Shown here piece after piece: positions 35,228-44,342 of a DNA stretch of 64,000 nt. The stretch comes from Flavobacterium salmonis (GTDB taxonomy: Bacteria; Bacteroidota; Bacteroidia; Flavobacteriales; Flavobacteriaceae): contig NZ_CAIJDP010000082.1 of the NCBI RefSeq assembly GCF_903819435.1, forward strand, positions 87,265 through 151,264, in the 5' to 3' direction. The position numbers and the translations under genes are program-made. The notes beneath the pieces are model-generated. The model ran no database searches and was not told where the DNA came from. It saw nothing but the letters and a program-made list of their open reading frames with translations. How positions within the stretch are numbered: the first letter of the stretch is position 1; every line of letters starts with the position of its first letter.

Positions 35228-36418
35228 TTAAGCAGCTCGTTTAGCTCTTTCCCAGTTTACCGATTGTGATCTTTTTAGATATCTAAAAAAACCCAAAACC
35301 ACACATAAATTCATAATAAAAAAGTAATAAGGCACAAACAAAATTTTAACTCTTGTTTCTCTATTTTCTAAAAACCAACCCAGTAAAGCGGCGGCATAAA
35401 AAAGAAGTTGCAACCAAAATACTATGGAATAAAATCCAAAAGATAAAATCCCTTCTTGAATTGCTAAAACTGTTAAAACAGGAAGGAGTAAAATGAGGCA
35501 TAATGGGGTGAGACTCCAGCGCAAAACGCGATGCGATATGTATTGAAAAGAAAGTGTTCCGTATTTAAAAATATTCAATAATGAGCGCAATCTTACTATA
35601 GATTGGATGCCACCTGCTGAGATTCTAATTTTGCGTTTAAATTCTTCTTTTACACTTGCCGAGGCCGTTTCAATGGCATATGCTTCAGGGTCATATTGAA
35701 TGGTATAGCCTTCTTGAGCCACTCGTAATGAAATAATAAAATCGTCAAGTAAAGTGTCTTTTTCCACATGACGATACAATTCGGTTCTTATGGCAAACAG
35801 TTCTCCAGCAGCGCCTACAACCGAATACAATTCGGCGTCCCATTTTTTTAATGTCGATTCATATTTCCAGTAAATTCCTTCCCCTGCACCAGAAGCCACA
35901 TCACTTTCTTTATCCACAATTCGTTTTTCTCCAGAAACACATCCAACAGTTGGATTGCTAAACAAATTAACAATACGTCTAATAGACTCTTTACCTAGAT
36001 TAGTATTCGCATCACTAAATATTACAATTGGTGTTTTTACAAAATCCATTCCTCGATTCATAGCACCAATTTTGCCGTTGCGTTCCTCTAAATGGAGAAC
36101 CGTTGTATTGGGATACCCTTTTAATAAATCAGGTGTTCCATCATCAGAACCATCAGTAACCCAAACGATATTCATTTTTTCTTTAGGATATTCGAGTTCT
36201 AAGGTATTTTTCATTTTTGCAGCTACATAATCTTTTTCATTATAGGCCGCAATAAACAAGGTAACTTCTGGTTCATAAGACAAATCTATTTCAAACTTTT
36301 TCCCTATTTTAAAAACCCTTCTGATTTTTACAATTGCATATAGCAAAATGCCGTAACCAACATAGGTATATACTATTACAAACAACAATACCCAAAACAC
36401 TATTTTTAAAGTTATCAT
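35228..36418 (-). CDS. Family-2 glycosyltransferase, membrane-bound
   Basis: 396 residues. N-terminal membrane helix (about 3-25), then a GT2 domain: EPEVTLFIAAYNEKDYVAAK, IVWVTDGSDDGTPDL, VIFSDANTN (the DxN/DxD metal site), GAAGELFAIRTELY, DDFIISLRVAQEGY and a QxxRW-like KRKIRISAGGIQS. Helices at about 300-380 anchor the C-terminus. It should add a sugar to a lipid-linked or growing chain at the inner membrane. The pseudogene at 30297 is a broken copy, so this segment was once duplicated. Confidence 0.92.
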   Translation of the reverse strand: MITLKIVFWVLLFVIVYTYVGYGILLYAIVKIRRVFKIGKKFEIDLSYEPEVTLFIAAYNEKDYVAAKMKNTLELEYPKEKMNIVWVTDGSDDGTPDLLKGYPNTTVLHLEERNGKIGAMNRGMDFVKTPIVIFSDANTNLGKESIRRIVNLFSNPTVGCVSGEKRIVDKESDVASGAGEGIYWKYESTLKKWDAELYSVVGAAGELFAIRTELYRHVEKDTLLDDFIISLRVAQEGYTIQYDPEAYAIETASASVKEEFKRKIRISAGGIQSIVRLRSLLNIFKYGTLSFQYISHRVLRWSLTPLCLILLLPVLTVLAIQEGILSFGFYSIVFWLQLLFYAAALLGWFLENRETRVKILFVPYYFFIMNLCVVLGFFRYLKRSQSVNWERAKRAA

Positions 36419-36452
36419 ATTTTATCGTTTTATTTAAAATTGATCATTCGAT

Positions 36453-37460
36453 TTAGTTTTTACCTAAGAACAAAACTCTTGTCAATTTAGACCGTTCCAA
36501 AATTTTCTCTGCTATAATGGGAAAAATAATACCCGCTGTTAATGATAATCCAAAGATTATAAAAACCGAATTAATGTGCAGTTTCAGCGCAATTATTCGT
36601 CCTCCTGCCGTACCAAATGCATGAAATAAATATATGGAATAAGCAAAAGAGCCAAACCATATTAACCAACCTGATTCTATCCTAGTCTGCAGCAAAAGCA
36701 TTGTTGTAGTAAAACCTACCAGCAAACCAAAAAAATCATCTTTGTGTACAACATAATTGATTATCTTAAACCAGGACAATTGCTGGATGCTAACGCATAT
36801 AACTAATATAATTACTGATAAATAAGTGCTCCATTTACTTTTAAAAACCTCTTTAAATCGGTTCAAACCAACACCTAAAACAAAACAGGGTAAAAGATAT
36901 AATGCACCTTTGTAACTCAAATAGTTGGCTGACTCAAATGGAATGAATGAATCCCGAAGTAATAACGCAATTATAGATACGCTAAAAACAATTAGTAGAT
37001 TAGCTAAAGTATCCATTTTCTTGAAAATATCTAATAATCCAACAATAACAAAAACAATAAAAAGAGAATACAAGTACCAGAATAAAGTATAAGGGAAAAA
37101 TACTAACTTCCATATATCGAACAAATCACCTTTATTATTTGTTCCTGGTGTAAAATATTGCAATAAAAAATAACAAATACCAACGGTTAGCATAGGAGCA
37201 AGTAAGCGCATCGCTTTTTTGGAAACAAAAATTTTAAATTCATTATACACAACGGGTTTTAGTGAATATACCACTCCTGCAAGAATGGTAAAAAGAGGCA
37301 TTTGTATCGAGGCAATAAAGGTGTCATAAAAATAGCGTAAAAAAGAATCGTCATTTACCTTCATACCACCATCTGATCCAGAACCAATAACATGCCCAAT
37401 AACGACCATTATAATTACAGCTCCTCTCAATGTTTCTATAGTTGTATCTTTGTTATGCAT
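36453..37460 (-). CDS. Acyltransferase family 3 (OafA/YrhL-like) membrane protein
   Basis: 335 residues with about ten membrane helices. The N-terminal helix motif TTIETLRGAVIIMVVIGHVI carries the catalytic-type His (GHV), and FYDTFIASIQMPLFTILAGV follows. Family members O-acetylate or otherwise acylate surface polysaccharides at the membrane. Its place amid transferase genes supports modification of the exopolysaccharide made here. Confidence 0.88.
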   Translation of the reverse strand: MHNKDTTIETLRGAVIIMVVIGHVIGSGSDGGMKVNDDSFLRYFYDTFIASIQMPLFTILAGVVYSLKPVVYNEFKIFVSKKAMRLLAPMLTVGICYFLLQYFTPGTNNKGDLFDIWKLVFFPYTLFWYLYSLFIVFVIVGLLDIFKKMDTLANLLIVFSVSIIALLLRDSFIPFESANYLSYKGALYLLPCFVLGVGLNRFKEVFKSKWSTYLSVIILVICVSIQQLSWFKIINYVVHKDDFFGLLVGFTTTMLLLQTRIESGWLIWFGSFAYSIYLFHAFGTAGGRIIALKLHINSVFIIFGLSLTAGIIFPIIAEKILERSKLTRVLFLGKN

Positions 37461-37500
37461 ACTAATCAGATTTATTTTATGCTTAAAAAGTTTCGTCTGG

Positions 37501-38115
37501 CTACACTTTTTCCCATTTCAGGGTTTCATGATTGTATTTTTTTAATACTCTTGCAGGATTACCCACTGCTACCGAATAGTCTGGAATGCTTTTTGTAACC
37601 ACACTACCCGCAGCAATTACACAATTTTTCCCAATGGTTACTCCCGCCAAAACCACCACGTTGGCACCAATCCAAGTGCCATCACCAATGGTTATAGGAG
37701 CTGTAGAAACTCCCTGTACATGAATTGGGAGGCTTACATCCTCATAATTGTGATTTAATCCTGAAAGTGTAATGTTTTGAGCAAGCCGAATGTCATTTCC
37801 AATAGTTACAGGGCCAATAATTGTATTACTCAATCCTATTTTTGTTCTATTTCCAATAATTACGGGGCCTACGCCATTGTTTATTGCCGAAAAATCTTCA
37901 ATTGTAGAATCTTCTCCCAATTCAAATTTGTTCCAAGGCACAACATCCATTCTAGTTCGTGGTCTAATTCGAGCCCCTTTTCCTTTTTTATGATAAAAAG
38001 GATTCACAAACCATTTAATCCATAATCGTGGTCTTGTCTGCTTAGGAATAAGTATCGACCAATGAACTAATTTTTTCAACTGTTCGTTTGATTTTATTTT
38101 TTCTTTTAATCCCAT
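37501..38115 (-). CDS. Hexapeptide-repeat O-acetyltransferase
   Basis: 204 residues. Left-handed beta-helix repeats from about 75 to 185: STIEDFSAINNGVGPVIIGN, TKIGLSNTIIGPVTIGNDIR, TIGDGTWIGANVVVLAGVTI, GKNCVIAAGSVVTKSIPDYS. The ending VAVGNPARVLKKY is the usual C-terminal mark of the WcaF/LacA-like acetyltransferases. A conserved His (LNHNYEDV) is in the place of the catalytic residue. The start overlaps the preceding glycosyltransferase gene by 10 nt. Probably acetyl-CoA dependent. Confidence 0.9.
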   Translation of the reverse strand: MGLKEKIKSNEQLKKLVHWSILIPKQTRPRLWIKWFVNPFYHKKGKGARIRPRTRMDVVPWNKFELGEDSTIEDFSAINNGVGPVIIGNRTKIGLSNTIIGPVTIGNDIRLAQNITLSGLNHNYEDVSLPIHVQGVSTAPITIGDGTWIGANVVVLAGVTIGKNCVIAAGSVVTKSIPDYSVAVGNPARVLKKYNHETLKWEKV

Positions 38116-39326
38116 TTTATGTTGTGTTTGGTTGCTTTTATGATTGCTTTATAGATGGCACTAACATTATTCTCCCATGTGTGACTTTTAGCAAAATCAG
38201 CTCTTTTTTCAGCAAGTTCATTCGAGTTTTCTTCCAAAGCTTTTTCTGTTAAAATGATGTATTCCTCTTTTGATGCGGCTAAATAGACAAACTCCTTAAA
38301 CATTTCCATTGCTTTAGTTTTTGTGGCAACTATTGGTTTTCCCATGGCTAAATATTCGTCTATTTTTCTAGGATAATTTCCTATTGTCAAATTATTAGTT
38401 AATTGCGGATTGATGGCCACATCAAAACCTTTTACATACGCGGGTAACTCGGAACCATCTTTACTTCCAAAAAAATAGACATTGGGCAATTGATGTAATT
38501 TAGATTTTTTAAAATCCTCGTCTTCTGGTCCTACAAGGACAATACTCCAATTCTTTCTTTGCTCAGCGATAAATTCAAGTAATTTGATATCAAGCCGTAA
38601 ACTTATCAGTGAGCCCACATAGCCTATGACGGGTGATGGCAAGCCTTCAAATTCTTCTGGAACTTGAATTGTGCCAGCTTCGTCACTAAATTGAGATACA
38701 TCACAACCTTGACCAACCATATAGCTGTGGTTATTGTACTGCAAACCAAAATCTGCAAAAAAATCTGAATTAGTTAATAATACATCTGCCTCTTTTAGGA
38801 CTTCGGGTTCCATGCGTTCACCATGCTTTTGCCAATAAGGTACTTTTACAAGGTAATCCCGCATGTAATAGGCATACACTTTAGGTTGTAAAAATTCCTT
38901 TAAGTGCCTGCCTAAAAACATAGAACTATCATTAAATAGAATCATGTCTTTAAAATTTAATCGTTGTGCAGCCGATTTAATATCGGCTGAAAACAAACGG
39001 GCATTTCTTTTATTTAAAATTTCAAAAATAGCATGTATAGGCAGCCAATTGATGGATTCAACACAATTTTTGGGGTATAAATTCCATAGATTTTCTTTAA
39101 TTTCGTACAAATCGGGCTCCAATCCATTTTTTATTTTTATCCTTTTTTGAACTTTCTCTTTGTGCTTGTCTTTTTGCATTGTAGATCGATCCATTGGAGG
39201 ATTCACATATAAAACACGATTGTTTTTAGAAAATTCAAGTGCAATGTTTTTACAATTACTACCTATTTCTATATCCCAGGCTTGAATTCCTACTACTATT
39301 ATGTCTTTACCTTTTATCATAGTCAA
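38106..39326 (-). CDS. Glycosyltransferase (GT-B fold, TuaH-like)
   Basis: 406 residues. The N-terminal Rossmann-like half starts KGKDIIVVGIQAWDIEIGSN and includes LYVNPPMDRS. The C-terminal half has GYVGSLISLRLDIKLLEFIA, KNWSIVLVGPEDEDF, and the donor-binding NYPRKIDEYLAMGKPIVATK. A second Met at position 3 is an equally good start. It overlaps the upstream gene by 4 nt (ATGA). It probably adds one sugar of the repeat unit. Linkage and donor unknown. Confidence 0.88.
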   Translation of the reverse strand: MTMIKGKDIIVVGIQAWDIEIGSNCKNIALEFSKNNRVLYVNPPMDRSTMQKDKHKEKVQKRIKIKNGLEPDLYEIKENLWNLYPKNCVESINWLPIHAIFEILNKRNARLFSADIKSAAQRLNFKDMILFNDSSMFLGRHLKEFLQPKVYAYYMRDYLVKVPYWQKHGERMEPEVLKEADVLLTNSDFFADFGLQYNNHSYMVGQGCDVSQFSDEAGTIQVPEEFEGLPSPVIGYVGSLISLRLDIKLLEFIAEQRKNWSIVLVGPEDEDFKKSKLHQLPNVYFFGSKDGSELPAYVKGFDVAINPQLTNNLTIGNYPRKIDEYLAMGKPIVATKTKAMEMFKEFVYLAASKEEYIILTEKALEENSNELAEKRADFAKSHTWENNVSAIYKAIIKATKHNIKWD

Positions 39327-40486
39327 TTGTTTTTTAAATGTTCTAAATGGATTAATTCATAAAGCTTTAGATACTCTTTGGCCATATTTCTCCAAGAAAA
39401 TTGTTTGCTGCGCTCCAAACCTTTTTCGCAAAGAGATTTTCTATACGCATCGTTATTTAGAATTTTAATGAGTCCTTGAGTAATTTCTTCTGGATTAAAC
39501 GGATTAATAATATGGGCAGCATCTTCAGCTATTTCAGGCATCGATGACGTATTTGATGTAATAACAGGCACGTTACACGACATAGCTTCCAGCATTGGAA
39601 TCCCAAAACTTTCTCTGAGTGATGGATATAAAAAGACGTCACATTGCGAATAAATAGCTGGTAAATCCGTATTAATTACATAACCTGTTAAAATAATATG
39701 ATTGATAAGATTAATGTCGTCAATTTCGTTCAAAAGGATATTGAGTTCGGTTTTGTCATAATCAAGCATTACAAGTTTATGATTAGTTCCTGTTTGCTTT
39801 AAAAAATCTGAAAAAGCTTTGAGAGTTCCTTTTGTGTTTTTTTTAGGATCGGTATTACCAAGGAAAAAGAAATATTTATCCGGTAAATTGTATTTTTCTT
39901 TTACGCGATGCAGTTCTTCTTTATTAGTAATGGGTTTAAAATGTTCACTTACCCCATTATAAATAGCATCCAGTTTTTTATCGCCTTTTATGCCAAAGAA
40001 TTCACCTATTCTGTTTTTCTCAAAATGAGAAACGGTAATCACTTTTTTACTCCTTTTTACAACACGAGGCACGACTAATTTTCGATATATATTTCCAAAT
40101 TTCTGATACCAACTTGCACTACTTGTTAGTATTTTATAATAACTGCTTTCCATGTAAATAATATCATGAAGAATTGTAATTAACGGAATACTCGTAAAAA
40201 AAGGTGCGGTATTGCTTGTGCAATGCAAAACATCACAGCCATATGCTTTGGCTGCTTTTGGTAATGCAATTTGTTCCCAAGTAGGATATGGCCCGCCATT
40301 TAATTCAATGATCTTAAAATTAGAAGTTTCTGTAAGAGCAGTTCGGTCTATATCTGGTTTTACAAAAATAAAATATTCATTTTCGTGGTCTAGATCCTGG
40401 AGGTTCTTTATTAGTTCTAAAGCGACCATATCCATACCATGCTTTTTTTTTCGAAAAAGTCGTTGCCCTTCTATACCTATTTTCAT
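39323..40486 (-). CDS. Family-4 glycosyltransferase
   Basis: 387 residues, GT-B fold. N-terminal KIGIEGQRLFRKKKHGMDMV, then VLHCTSNTAPFFTSIPLITI, KVITVSHFEKNRIGEFFGI, and the C-terminal donor-binding half with YFFFLGNTDPKKNTKGTLKA, VFLYPSLRESFGIPMLEAM (the EX7E motif region) and PEEITQGLIKILNN. This is the classic GT4 (WbaZ-like mannosyl/glucosyltransferase) pattern. It forms an ATGA overlap with the following gene. Confidence 0.93.
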   Translation of the reverse strand: MKIGIEGQRLFRKKKHGMDMVALELIKNLQDLDHENEYFIFVKPDIDRTALTETSNFKIIELNGGPYPTWEQIALPKAAKAYGCDVLHCTSNTAPFFTSIPLITILHDIIYMESSYYKILTSSASWYQKFGNIYRKLVVPRVVKRSKKVITVSHFEKNRIGEFFGIKGDKKLDAIYNGVSEHFKPITNKEELHRVKEKYNLPDKYFFFLGNTDPKKNTKGTLKAFSDFLKQTGTNHKLVMLDYDKTELNILLNEIDDINLINHIILTGYVINTDLPAIYSQCDVFLYPSLRESFGIPMLEAMSCNVPVITSNTSSMPEIAEDAAHIINPFNPEEITQGLIKILNNDAYRKSLCEKGLERSKQFSWRNMAKEYLKLYELIHLEHLKNN

Positions 40487-40594
40487 GATGCTCTTTTTTT
40501 AGATTGATTGCTTCCACATCTAGATAAAAATGAGAAGTAATTATTTATGATTTCATTTTTACATTTCTGAATTAGTATGTTTTACAGCATAATT

Positions 40595-41791
40595 TCAAGT
40601 TTGTTTTTTTGAACTTGATGTATGCTGCGTATGAATAAAATTTTTATTAGCACCTTTTATTTTTAACAAAGACAACAACATCATAAACATTCCTTTTGGC
40701 AAACTAGCTAATGCCTTGCAGGTACTGATATTGTAAAAATATTTTGGAACTGAAAAAACAAAAGACATTATGCAGGCTGTTAATAAGATAATCCAATAAT
40801 TAGAGTATGGCCTTTGATTATCTAGAAAATAATTCACTACTACAAAACCAATACTGCATAATAGAACAGCTCCTAACAGCAATATTCTAGGTGGCTGTAT
40901 AAATTGAATCGCTTTATCAAAATAATCGATATTGCCTTTAAATAGTAAGTCTTTACAAGCACTTAAAATATCTTTTTTAAAATAATGCAATTGTGCAGAC
41001 AGCCATCGGCGGCGCTGATTACCAAATACCTCCGCTTTTTGTATTTTTTCATCAAAAACTACAGCATCATCGAGATAGACAATTTTGTGTCCTTCTTTGA
41101 GCATTTTGAGTTCTATTTCCTTATCAAATCCGCCAACAGCAGTAACTGTAGCCATAAGCGATTTGAAATAATCGTACTTAAAAGCCATTCCTGATCCAAT
41201 AATTGCAGAAGAAAGTCCTAAAACCCGGTGTCCTTTTCTAAAGATATTATTGTTTATTTCTTCGCTAATGGCATCAAGAACCGCCCAGGAATTATTTGTG
41301 TTTTTTGCTGTACGATGTCCTTGTATGGCAACAAAACCATGTTCGAAAGCAGCATTTATTTTCTTCAAAAAATCATTAGCCATCACATTGTCCGCATCTA
41401 ATACGACAGCAATATCATACTCCCTTTCGAGGGCCGCCATGGCTTTATTCAACGCTTTAGATTTTGTGCTTTTATCAAAACTTACCTCAATAACTATTAT
41501 AGGCAAAGTCTTTAATACTTCAATTGTTTCCTTTTTAAAAGAATCAGCAATAATTACAACATCATAAAGAGTGGAAGGGTAGTCTTGTTGCAGGGCTGCG
41601 TTTGCTACTTCAATAATTACTTCATCTTCTTTATACCCAGGAATGAGAACCGCTATCTTTTTTATATTCCCGTTATCTGAATATTTCTTTTGCTTGTAAA
41701 ATAAACTTGCAATAGAAAATAGTAAAATATATAACGTTGCCAAACCCAAAAGACCTAGCAAAATAATTTGTATGATACTGAATACTAACAT
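40595..41791 (-). CDS. Family-2 glycosyltransferase with C-terminal membrane helices
   Basis: 398 residues. N-terminal helix (about 7-30), GT2 domain with IAVLIPGYKEDEVIIEVANA, VVLDADNVMANDFLKKIN (DxD), GSGMAFKYDYFKSL, FDKEIELKMLKEGHKIVYLD (ED motif) and QRRRWLSAQLHYF (QxxRW). Three helices follow at about 300-375. QxxRW proteins of this type are processive or membrane-linked transferases. Its role here is presumably in repeat-unit assembly. Confidence 0.92.
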   Translation of the reverse strand: MLVFSIIQIILLGLLGLATLYILLFSIASLFYKQKKYSDNGNIKKIAVLIPGYKEDEVIIEVANAALQQDYPSTLYDVVIIADSFKKETIEVLKTLPIIVIEVSFDKSTKSKALNKAMAALEREYDIAVVLDADNVMANDFLKKINAAFEHGFVAIQGHRTAKNTNNSWAVLDAISEEINNNIFRKGHRVLGLSSAIIGSGMAFKYDYFKSLMATVTAVGGFDKEIELKMLKEGHKIVYLDDAVVFDEKIQKAEVFGNQRRRWLSAQLHYFKKDILSACKDLLFKGNIDYFDKAIQFIQPPRILLLGAVLLCSIGFVVVNYFLDNQRPYSNYWIILLTACIMSFVFSVPKYFYNISTCKALASLPKGMFMMLLSLLKIKGANKNFIHTQHTSSSKKQT

Positions 41792-41841
41792 AATAATAGT
41801 TATGATTAGAGATGGATAGGCTTAAGATTACTTAATTTGTC

Positions 41842-42780
41842 TTATTTAAACTTTCGTAGTATGTCTCTCATTTTCAATGCATACTTTCTTAAAAAAGGAA
41901 GGTGTTTACCACTTTTAAGATTATACATAAAGGATTCCGATTCAAATATCATTTCAAAATTAGCAGTACATAAAACAGGTTTTTTTGATAATCTGTTTAT
42001 TTCTACAGCCTGATGGTATTCACTTTCTATAAACAGTACATAGGGTTTAGCCAAATAGGCTTTTGCCTTATGATCGCCATGGTTGTTCGCACGCTGTCTT
42101 GCTTCCATATTGGGCAAGTCTAGCATTATCAAATCATTGTATTTAATATTGTTAGCCGCTAACCAAGTTTCGGTTTCTTTGCGGTATTTTTCTAAACGAG
42201 AGGTTACGATAGTTCCAATTTTACTCCCTGGAATAAACAAGGGTGGAGCATTTAACAGAAAATCGATGTATTTTTCTCCGTCGTCATTTTGCTCTGGTAA
42301 AGGATCTGCACATAAAACGCCATCAATATCAAAACAAGATTTTTCTAAAGTAGTGTGGTTAAGTATATTCCATTGAAAATATCTTGGTAACGGAACCGTT
42401 TCAAAAAAATAATCAACCATTTTTTCTTTGCCTGGAATGACATAAATCGCACAATATTTGATCTTGAATTTATCTTCAAGATGTTTTAAACTTTCTTTAA
42501 CCTCCACCATGGCAGATCCTGAAGCGATGCTATCATCAACCACAAGTATGTTTTTAAATTCTGAAATATCAAAAAACTGGCTTCTCGCACCAGCTTTATA
42601 AATATGTCCATTTAAAAAGGAATGAATGTCTGTATACGGTCTATTAAGGTACAATGCCAGTAAATTTGCCGGAAGCATGCCACTTCTGGGAACACCTACA
42701 ATTAAATCAAAATCACGAGGAATTATACTTAATTTTTGAAGTATGATATTATTTAAATCCTTTACATTTCTGTAGTACAT
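41842..42780 (-). CDS. Phosphoribosyltransferase-HAD phosphatase fusion
   Basis: 312 residues, two domains. Residues 1-140 are a type-I phosphoribosyltransferase: VGVPRSGMLPANLLALYLNR and the PRPP loop KNILVVDDSIASGSAM (acidic pair Asp82-Asp83). Residues about 148-260 are HAD-like: FDIDGVLCADPLP (Asp151, Asp153), IVTSRLEKY (Thr193), then HKAKAYL and LFIESEYHQ as motif III/IV. The pair would transfer ribose-5-phosphate from PRPP and then dephosphorylate it. In an exopolysaccharide locus this suggests ribofuranosylation of the glycan (see finding). The alternative is an unrelated regulatory role. Confidence 0.8.
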   Translation of the reverse strand: MYYRNVKDLNNIILQKLSIIPRDFDLIVGVPRSGMLPANLLALYLNRPYTDIHSFLNGHIYKAGARSQFFDISEFKNILVVDDSIASGSAMVEVKESLKHLEDKFKIKYCAIYVIPGKEKMVDYFFETVPLPRYFQWNILNHTTLEKSCFDIDGVLCADPLPEQNDDGEKYIDFLLNAPPLFIPGSKIGTIVTSRLEKYRKETETWLAANNIKYNDLIMLDLPNMEARQRANNHGDHKAKAYLAKPYVLFIESEYHQAVEINRLSKKPVLCTANFEMIFESESFMYNLKSGKHLPFLRKYALKMRDILRKFK

Positions 42781-42841
42781 AGTTTTTTGGTTTAATGGTT
42801 GATACGTATAGTTTTACATAGTAATTAGTATTTTATAAATT

Positions 42842-44323
42842 TTATGTTTTACTTATTTCAGGTTGATTTTCTTGATTACCTGTTTCAAAAGTTTCAGGAT
42901 TTGATATTATAGCCATAGTTGCATATATGAGTAGAGCAGTAGGCATTTGTCCTAAAACCGCATTTCCGTAAGAAGCTGCCATTACACCAGCCATTCCTGA
43001 AATTAGAGCACTCATTTTTAACTTGGTTATTGGATCTCTAATTGTAAACATTACTTTGTAAGATGCTTTACCCATTACATAAAACAAAATAAACAAATGA
43101 AATAATAAGCCTACAATACCTAGTTCTGCCCAAATTAAAACGTACCAACTGTCTGTAGCTACATGAGAGAGAAACGCATTAGGTAAAAACCGCTGCGCTT
43201 TATCGCCTGCATGACCTATACCTCCTCCAAAGGGTCTCGAAGCAAGATATCCTTTGAGTATTTTTTGATTGGCCAGCCGTACTTGCAGTGAAGGATCATT
43301 TGGGTCAAATGCACTTCGCATTCTTCGCACTTGGTCATTCCCATTGGCGATGGTTGTGAATTTAAAAAAAATAAAAACGATGGCTAGTAATACTACGCCA
43401 AATGCCAATACTTTGATATTTTTTCTTAATACAAAAAATGTCATAAGTCCCCCTAAAGGAACTCCGATGGCTCCTCTGGTTCCTGATATCATCATTCCAT
43501 ATAGACCTAATACTCCAACAATGATAAAAAATACTTTAGCAAACCCTTTTTTGGTCATCGAATAAATAATAGCCACTACACCCGTATACCCCTGATTTCC
43601 TCCAAATTGACCTGCATCACTGAAAAATGAAAAAACCCTTAATTTACCAAAAAGGATATGAGTCTGAGCTGCTCCAGCATTTAACCAAGCTTTTTCTGCA
43701 AAATCGACCCCAATAAACAACTGCTTCATTCCGTTTAAGGTCGCAATTATTGAAAAGACACCCCAAACATATAAAAGGATATCTAATTTTTTATGGGTAT
43801 TGATGAGCATAAACGTAAGAATAATAAAGAAAAAGAAATAAAATCCCAGACCTCTGCCCGCAATCCAAGCTTCGACACTTCTAGCTTCTGGGTTCACAAG
43901 TTGAAATATGCAATATAAAAGCCAAATACCTGCTAAAAATGTAATGTCTTTATTGGCTGGAGACCAATCGACCCTTTCTCTAAATCGGGAAAAAATTAAC
44001 GCTAAAAAAGTTAAAACCATAACTCCATCTATAGCAAAACCTAAGGGTAAACCTGTTACATAGCGTGTTAAACCAAGTATCAAAAAATTAAGACCAATGG
44101 CGGTATAAAAACCAAGAATAGGGTTTGTGAACAATTTATATAAATAGAATGCACCAAACATAAGGGCAAATAAAAACCCTATACCTACTATTTTTAATTT
44201 TGTTATTATTACTGCAATCAATACGACTGTTAAAAATAATAATACAAGTCCCTTTGGGCTATATAAACCAGCGGAACCAGATACTTTATCAAAGGGATTT
44301 ATATTATTACTACTTGTATTCAA
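42842..44323 (-). CDS. O-antigen ligase / polymerase (Wzy-like) membrane protein
   Basis: 493 residues, about 12 membrane helices. The Wzy_C-type region includes GLYGMMISGTRGAIGVPLGG and the large periplasmic loop ending YLASRPFGGGIGHAGDKAQR, with the Arg/His residues typical of the family. With a flippase and a Wzz-like protein adjacent it most likely polymerises repeat units in the periplasm (Wzy role). Sequence alone cannot exclude ligation to a lipid. Confidence 0.87.
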   Translation of the reverse strand: MNTSSNNINPFDKVSGSAGLYSPKGLVLLFLTVVLIAVIITKLKIVGIGFLFALMFGAFYLYKLFTNPILGFYTAIGLNFLILGLTRYVTGLPLGFAIDGVMVLTFLALIFSRFRERVDWSPANKDITFLAGIWLLYCIFQLVNPEARSVEAWIAGRGLGFYFFFFIILTFMLINTHKKLDILLYVWGVFSIIATLNGMKQLFIGVDFAEKAWLNAGAAQTHILFGKLRVFSFFSDAGQFGGNQGYTGVVAIIYSMTKKGFAKVFFIIVGVLGLYGMMISGTRGAIGVPLGGLMTFFVLRKNIKVLAFGVVLLAIVFIFFKFTTIANGNDQVRRMRSAFDPNDPSLQVRLANQKILKGYLASRPFGGGIGHAGDKAQRFLPNAFLSHVATDSWYVLIWAELGIVGLLFHLFILFYVMGKASYKVMFTIRDPITKLKMSALISGMAGVMAASYGNAVLGQMPTALLIYATMAIISNPETFETGNQENQPEISKT

Positions 44324-44342
44324 TTTAGTTTTTATTAGTTTT

